Origin: Chrysochromulina tobinii
Lineage: Eukaryota > Haptophyta > Prymnesiales > Chrysochromulinaceae
NCBI GenBank assembly: GCA_001275005.1
Contig: JWZX01003036.1
Coordinates: forward strand, 1 to 38,576
DNA: 38,576 bases
Direction: 5' to 3'
In this document: piece after piece, positions 35,188-38,576 of the stretch
Numbering within the stretch: position 1 is the first letter of the stretch
How the letters are laid out: each line of letters opens with the position of its first letter
Program-made: the position numbers and the translations under genes
The notes under the pieces: generated by a model
Told to the model about the DNA's origin: nothing
What the model saw: only the letters and a program-made list of their open reading frames with translations
Database searches by the model: none

Positions 35188-35205
35188 GCTGACCCGCGGG
35201 TCAGC
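35188..35205. repeat. Perfect 18-bp palindrome
   Basis: GCTGACCCGCGGGTCAGC is its own reverse complement, centred on CCGCGG. It lies outside genes and could be a dimeric protein-binding site or chance. Confidence 0.6.
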
Positions 35206-35268
35206 ATGTGTATTTCATGTGTGTGTGACCCTTATGCGCTAATTATGCGCCAATATACGAATATTACA

Positions 35269-35460
35269 ATTGTTACAACGATCATCGGCCCCGCAATCCG
35301 CCTCCTTGGCGACCCAAGACTGCCCTCCTTCCAAGCGAAAGCGGATGCAATCCTTCGAGGAGATGGCTCGACCATCGCCCCTGGCCACCCTGTCCTCGGC
35401 TGCCCCGTCGGCACCGACGCCCACGTTGAGAAGGTCATCCAAACCTCCATCGTAAGTTGA
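35269..35460 (+). pseudogene. Possible non-LTR retroelement reverse-transcriptase fragment
   Basis: The frame reads IRLLGDPRLPSFQAKADAIL, then GHPVLGCPVGTDAHVEKVIQ before a stop. A (k/v)LG.P(v/i/l)G(t/s)(d/e)..v segment is typical of the region after the polymerase motifs in LINE-like reverse transcriptases. Only this short block is present, with no catalytic YADD, so it would be a dead fragment. The match rests on a short motif and could be coincidental. Confidence 0.25.
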
Positions 35461-35765
35461 AAGTTCGTAACGATCATCGATCAACGAAGGCCCACATGAG
35501 ATGTCACATGTGGAAGGGCGGCTCCAGCTGACATAGTATAAGGCGTATACCCTTGTTCGGCCCTTCCGAAGGAGACCAGCCGCATCCCTGCATCTCGCAC
35601 TGACCCACTCGCCACTGTGCACATGCATCCGATCAAAGACAAAGTACGCAAAAGTACGCCCTTGACCGTGCCCCGCGCCGCTCCCCTTCATCAGCCAATG
35701 AAGGGTCGGTGGCGCTTGTAAATAGCTTTTACATTCAGGTGGCCCTCCAACATGTGGCCTGTGGC

Positions 35766-36683
35766 CTACGCCGCATGTGTCTTTGCAAAGACTCGGCGCA
35801 TCATCAGGCAGTGGCCCATCGACGCATGCGGCAAGAGCGACCGAAGGTCGTCGAGACTCATATCACCCACCAAATCCAGGGTGATGTCCTCGTCCGCAAA
35901 GGCCTTCCTGTACTTGGCCAAGGCTGCATGCTCCGGTTTGGACAGGAGCTCCGCAACTGACCCCGAAATGGGCTTCTCAGCCTGCTCGACCCTGTATTGC
36001 TCCAACACATGATGCCTGGCATTGAACATCGACTGGACGCTCTTGGTCGAAGCGAAGACCAGGGGAACAGCCACGAAGAGGCCCAAAAGTCCGATGGAGA
36101 TGAACCCAGCGATGAGGCCGAGATGCGATAGGACGAGCCATACTTGGGCAAATATGTAAAACAGGAAACCGAGGACCAAGAACAAGAAGTGGAAGTTCAA
36201 CAAGATGAATCCCATGCTTTCGGACCAGTAGGCTACCTCGGCCTTAGTCTTGAGCTCGCTGACTTGGATGTACAGGTACAGGGAGTGGAGCACCGACCCA
36301 AATAGGCACCACATTGCAAGAGAGTTGATGAACACGTAGACCTGGCCGGTAATCTCCAGGGTCACGATGCCAGAGGAGAACTCATCGATCTCTCCACCGA
36401 CAGCCGTCGCGTCTAATGCAATCATGGTGAAGAGAAGTGCGGCGACGACACCGACATTGACGAAATTATCCTTGATCATGGAGCCGTTTTCCGCGGTGTG
36501 TACAAAATCGCCGAGTTTGAGCCATTGGTTGCTCACGAAGAGCCAGAGAGCCTTCCATAACGAGACATCCGCGTCAAGATGCTTGTCTTTGCCGCCTTGC
36601 TCGCCGCCGTGCACGCTTGCGGCAGCCTCGATGTACGCTTCATCGCCGTCCACGATGCTCACCTTACGGGTTCCGAGACCCAT
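35766..36683 (-). CDS. Polytopic membrane protein with C-terminal SAM domain
   Basis: ATG 36683 (MGLGTRKVSIVDGDEAYIEA) gives 305 residues. The frame is open to 36761 but without an ATG, and a donor-like AAG|GTGAGC at the start leaves room for an upstream exon. After a charged N-terminus there are about five hydrophobic helices: NVGVVAALLFTMIALDA, VYVFINSLAMWCLFGSVL, GFILLNFHFLFLVLGFLFYI, VWLVLSHLGLIAGFISI and IGLLGLFVAVPLVFA. The C-terminus, LAKYRKAFADEDITLDLVGD to LDDLRSLLP and GHCLMMRRVF, matches a sterile alpha motif (SAM) helix bundle, a protein-protein or oligomerisation module. No transporter signature is seen. The SAM tail may cluster the protein at a membrane, which is inference. The gene is divergent from a dehydrogenase 176 bp away. 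Confidence 0.7.
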   Translation of the reverse strand: MGLGTRKVSIVDGDEAYIEAAASVHGGEQGGKDKHLDADVSLWKALWLFVSNQWLKLGDFVHTAENGSMIKDNFVNVGVVAALLFTMIALDATAVGGEIDEFSSGIVTLEITGQVYVFINSLAMWCLFGSVLHSLYLYIQVSELKTKAEVAYWSESMGFILLNFHFLFLVLGFLFYIFAQVWLVLSHLGLIAGFISIGLLGLFVAVPLVFASTKSVQSMFNARHHVLEQYRVEQAEKPISGSVAELLSKPEHAALAKYRKAFADEDITLDLVGDMSLDDLRSLLPHASMGHCLMMRRVFAKTHAA

Positions 36684-36859
36684 TCTTTGTCGGACAGGCG
36701 ACCACAACGTCGATTTTTGCTGAAGAGCGAAAACGCAAACGCCATTTTCGAACCTCGCCACATCTCCTCAAGTCAAGTCACCTCTCATCCACCTCATTCA
36801 CGCTCCATTCACGCAACATTGGTCCGCGAGAAATCAATACGTGCAGCCTTCGCCGTCTA
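36684..36859. promoter_or_regulatory. Shared divergent promoter region
   Basis: Only 176 bp separate the start codons of the SAM-domain membrane protein (-) and the dehydrogenase (+). The stretch must hold both 5-prime untranslated regions and core promoters. It is AT-richer than the genes and contains TCACCTCTCATCCACCTCAT and CATTCACGCTCCATTCACGC repeats (about 36778-36817). No TATA box is obvious. Confidence 0.45.
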
Positions 36860-38011
36860 ATGCGAGCAGCTATCCTTACAGGCCTCAAGACGATCGAGAT
36901 TGTCGAGCGCCCGGTGGCGGATCCCGCCAAAGGCGAGGTTGCGCTCGCCATTAACGCCGTCGGAATCTGTGGCTCGGACTTGGCCTACTGGGCGCAGGGC
37001 GTGGCTGGCGGCTTCAAGAAGCTCGACTTCTCGGCCGAGGGCCTGTGCAAGGGCTACTGCGGCCAGATGGGGCACGAGTGCGCGGGAACCGTCATCGCCG
37101 TTGGCGAGGGCGTCGACTCGCTCGTCGTCGGCGACCGCGTAGCCCTCGAGCCGGGCGTGCCGTGCGGCACGTGCGTCCAACACTGCCGCAAGGGCAGGTA
37201 CAACCTCTGCAAGTCGATGCGCTTCATCGGCTCGGCGGTGAACGAGGTGCCCGGAGCGATGGTGACGCGCTTCAACCACCCGGCCGCCTTTTGCTACAAG
37301 CTGCCCACCCACATCTCGCTCGACGAGGGCGCCATGTTCGAGCCTCTCTGCGTCGCGCTCCAGGCGGTGCGCCGCGCGCGTGTGGGGATCGCGATGCGGG
37401 TGCTGATCACAGGTGCGGGCCCCATCGGGCTGATGACGCTGCTCGCGGCCAAGGCGGCGGGCGCGACCGTCCTTGCCATCACCGACATGGTCGACGCCAA
37501 GCTCGTCGTCGCTCGCACTCTCGGCGCCACATATACCTTCAAGGCCAACACACCGAACCTCGTCTCAGTCGCGCAACAGGCGGTGGGCGGCGAGTTCGAC
37601 GTGACCTTCGAGTGCTCCGGCGTGGTGCCCGCGCTTGACCTGTGCGTCAGCGCCACCGGCTCGGGCGGCGTCCTCTGCGTCGTCGCCAACTACAAGGCCG
37701 ACGAGGCGGGACGTACTCCTGTGAGATTGCAGGAGCTCGCGAGGCGGGAGATCGATCTCGTCGGCGTGTACCGGTACTGCAATCTGTACCCGACGGCGCT
37801 CGAGCTCGTCTCGAGCGGCGCGGTCAACCTCAAGCCCCTAATCTCGCGCAAGTTCTCGCTCGAGCAGGCGGGGCATGCTTTTGAGTACTTTGCGACCGGC
37901 GAGCCGATTAAGGTACTCATCACGCCGAATGAGGCCGCGGGCGACGACGGGTGCAAGCCGTGCGAGTTTGACGAAGTGAGCCTCGAGAAGGCAAGAGAGT
38001 TTGGCGTATGA
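36860..38011 (+). CDS. Zinc-dependent sorbitol/polyol dehydrogenase-like enzyme
   Basis: 383 residues from ATG 36860 (MRAAILTGLKTIEIVERP), the usual length for medium-chain dehydrogenases. Catalytic zinc ligands are Cys 37 in GICGSD and His 72-Glu 73 in GHECAG, with a Glu in FEPLCVAL. A structural zinc lobe has four Cys (about 102, 105, 109, 117), but the spacing has one extra residue between the second and third compared with the common C-x2-C-x2-C-x7-C. The Rossmann motif is GAGPIG, followed by an acidic residue (TDMVDAK) that favours NAD. Sequence order and the FSLEQAGHAFEY tail resemble sorbitol and xylitol dehydrogenases, which oxidise polyols to ketoses in the cytosol. Other polyol or threonine dehydrogenase substrates are possible. 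The C-terminal extension after ITPNEAAG is short and acidic. Confidence 0.9.
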   Translation: MRAAILTGLKTIEIVERPVADPAKGEVALAINAVGICGSDLAYWAQGVAGGFKKLDFSAEGLCKGYCGQMGHECAGTVIAVGEGVDSLVVGDRVALEPGVPCGTCVQHCRKGRYNLCKSMRFIGSAVNEVPGAMVTRFNHPAAFCYKLPTHISLDEGAMFEPLCVALQAVRRARVGIAMRVLITGAGPIGLMTLLAAKAAGATVLAITDMVDAKLVVARTLGATYTFKANTPNLVSVAQQAVGGEFDVTFECSGVVPALDLCVSATGSGGVLCVVANYKADEAGRTPVRLQELARREIDLVGVYRYCNLYPTALELVSSGAVNLKPLISRKFSLEQAGHAFEYFATGEPIKVLITPNEAAGDDGCKPCEFDEVSLEKAREFGV

Positions 38012-38576
38012 TGAGTGGGTTCATGTGGACGAACAAAGGGTCAAGAAAAGGCGCGCGCTGCCTCTTATAGACATGTTAGAGATTATTTAAGAGATTATAC
38101 ATCTGAGATTATAAGTCGCGTCTTCAAACAAGACTTCCGCGTCTTGTGCACTCTCATCTCTCTCGTCTCTGTGTCTCTGAAGTCTGAACACTTGTATTCT
38201 TGTTCTATATGTGTATACCAAAAAGATAGTCCTGCTTTTGACGCTGCGATTCGGAGATTCGGTCGCACGTTCGGTCGTCGCGCTGTCGTGCGGGAATGTT
38301 GGTGGGTTTGGATGGTTGTGAGGTTCGTCTGTGTGATCCGTGTGCCCGTGTGTGCCCGAATCCCGTGTGGCACCCCCGGTGTCTAATTACCAGTACACCC
38401 CCCGGTGTCTTTTTACCGGTACATGTACTAGCTTACCGACCGAAGAAACTACTGAACTTTCTCAGCTTTTTTCTCTGTGAAGGAAGTGGAGTCAGCACAC
38501 GCCCTTAGGTCCATCAGACTTGCCTTGAGCTGAAAAGAGTTCCTAGCCGCTCTGTTTTGGCATCCGAATTATGTAA
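38012..38576. other. Non-coding right edge
   Basis: The 3-prime flank of the dehydrogenase gene. It contains a short repeat GAGATTAT (three times, 38080-38115), a duplicated CCCCGGTGTCT(aatt/tttt)ACC (about 38374-38420) with TACCGGTAC at 38414-38422, and otherwise nothing recognisable. Confidence 0.4.

Larger units (their letters stand above)
34835..35765. other. Intergenic stretch with a possible reverse-transcriptase scrap
   Basis: No complete gene. Contains AT-rich, TATA-like sequence near 35130-35160, a perfect 18-bp palindrome (35188-35205) and a plus-strand frame (35269-35460) discussed separately. Promoter elements for the RRM gene (-) probably lie just above 34834 but cannot be placed. 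Confidence 0.4.

Noticed and set aside
1-38576. tRNA, rRNA or other RNA genes
   Set aside because: I looked for TTCGA-type T-loops with matching acceptor stems and for conserved rRNA or snRNA words on both strands and found none convincing; a covariance-model search would be decisive.
1-38576. Viral or bacterial origin of the segment
   Set aside because: Multiple GT-AG introns that restore conserved domains, low-complexity linkers and eukaryotic families (PPKL-like, hnRNP F/H-like, GT47) point to a nuclear genome; no capsid, packaging or replication gene is seen.

Overview
This is a GC-rich nuclear segment from a unicellular eukaryote, most likely a marine alga. A haptophyte is my first guess, with moderate to low confidence; other introner-bearing algae such as pelagophytes, prasinophytes or dinoflagellates are not excluded. 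The reasons are short (65-122 bp) GT-AG spliceosomal introns, Pro/Ser-rich linkers, ShKT and short Cys-rich repeat modules, a gene remnant carrying algal-style Cys cassettes, many secretory-pathway carbohydrate enzymes, and genes packed on both strands. No RNA gene, CRISPR array or viral replication gene was seen.

Layout. 1-0.9 kb: sparse, one weak ORF. 1.1-5.3 kb (+): a PLOD-type glycosyltransferase (2 exons), then a nucleotide-diphospho-sugar transferase with a long C-terminal extension. 5.5-7.8 kb (+): a long coiled-coil protein. 8.8-9.8 kb (+): a WD40 gene made of amplified exon-intron units. 10.6-10.9 kb: a frameshifted remnant of a Cys-rich cassette gene. 11.2-12.6 kb (+): an exostosin-like GT47 enzyme with an EGF module. 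12.9-14.6 kb (+): a GH20 beta-hexosaminidase (2 exons). 15.3-19.0 kb (-): an EF-hand plus PPP-family protein phosphatase with about six exons. 19.3-21.1 kb (+): an S10 serine carboxypeptidase. 21.3-28.0 kb (+): a tandem pair of secreted or surface ShKT/Cys-repeat proteins, one fused to a sulfotransferase-like domain and the other ending in a membrane anchor. 29.0-29.5 kb (-): a small two-exon membrane protein. 29.7-32.6 kb: purine-rich minisatellites and other repeats. 32.6-34.8 kb (-): an hnRNP F/H-like four-RRM protein (3 exons). 35.8-36.7 kb (-) and 36.9-38.0 kb (+): a divergent pair, a SAM-domain membrane protein and a sorbitol-dehydrogenase-like enzyme.

Function. Many genes concern the secretory pathway and cell surface: two DxD glycosyltransferases, an exostosin, a hexosaminidase, a secreted peptidase, a sulfotransferase-like fusion and disulfide-rich surface proteins. 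They face different ways and are not an operon; clustering by function is inference.

The most interesting signal is in the introns. Introns in unrelated genes share sequence (a family with a TTGCATGCAAGTGCTC core and a family ending in TTGCCTCCCTCATCAG), and five of them are flanked by long direct repeats of about 11-26 bp. One phosphatase intron is a head-to-tail array of 69/81-bp units, each bounded by CAG|GTGAGT and each in frame. This looks like active or recent introner (transposon-like intron) gain, with unusually long target duplications. Exon joins below were chosen by hand from splice motifs, reading frame and family conservation.
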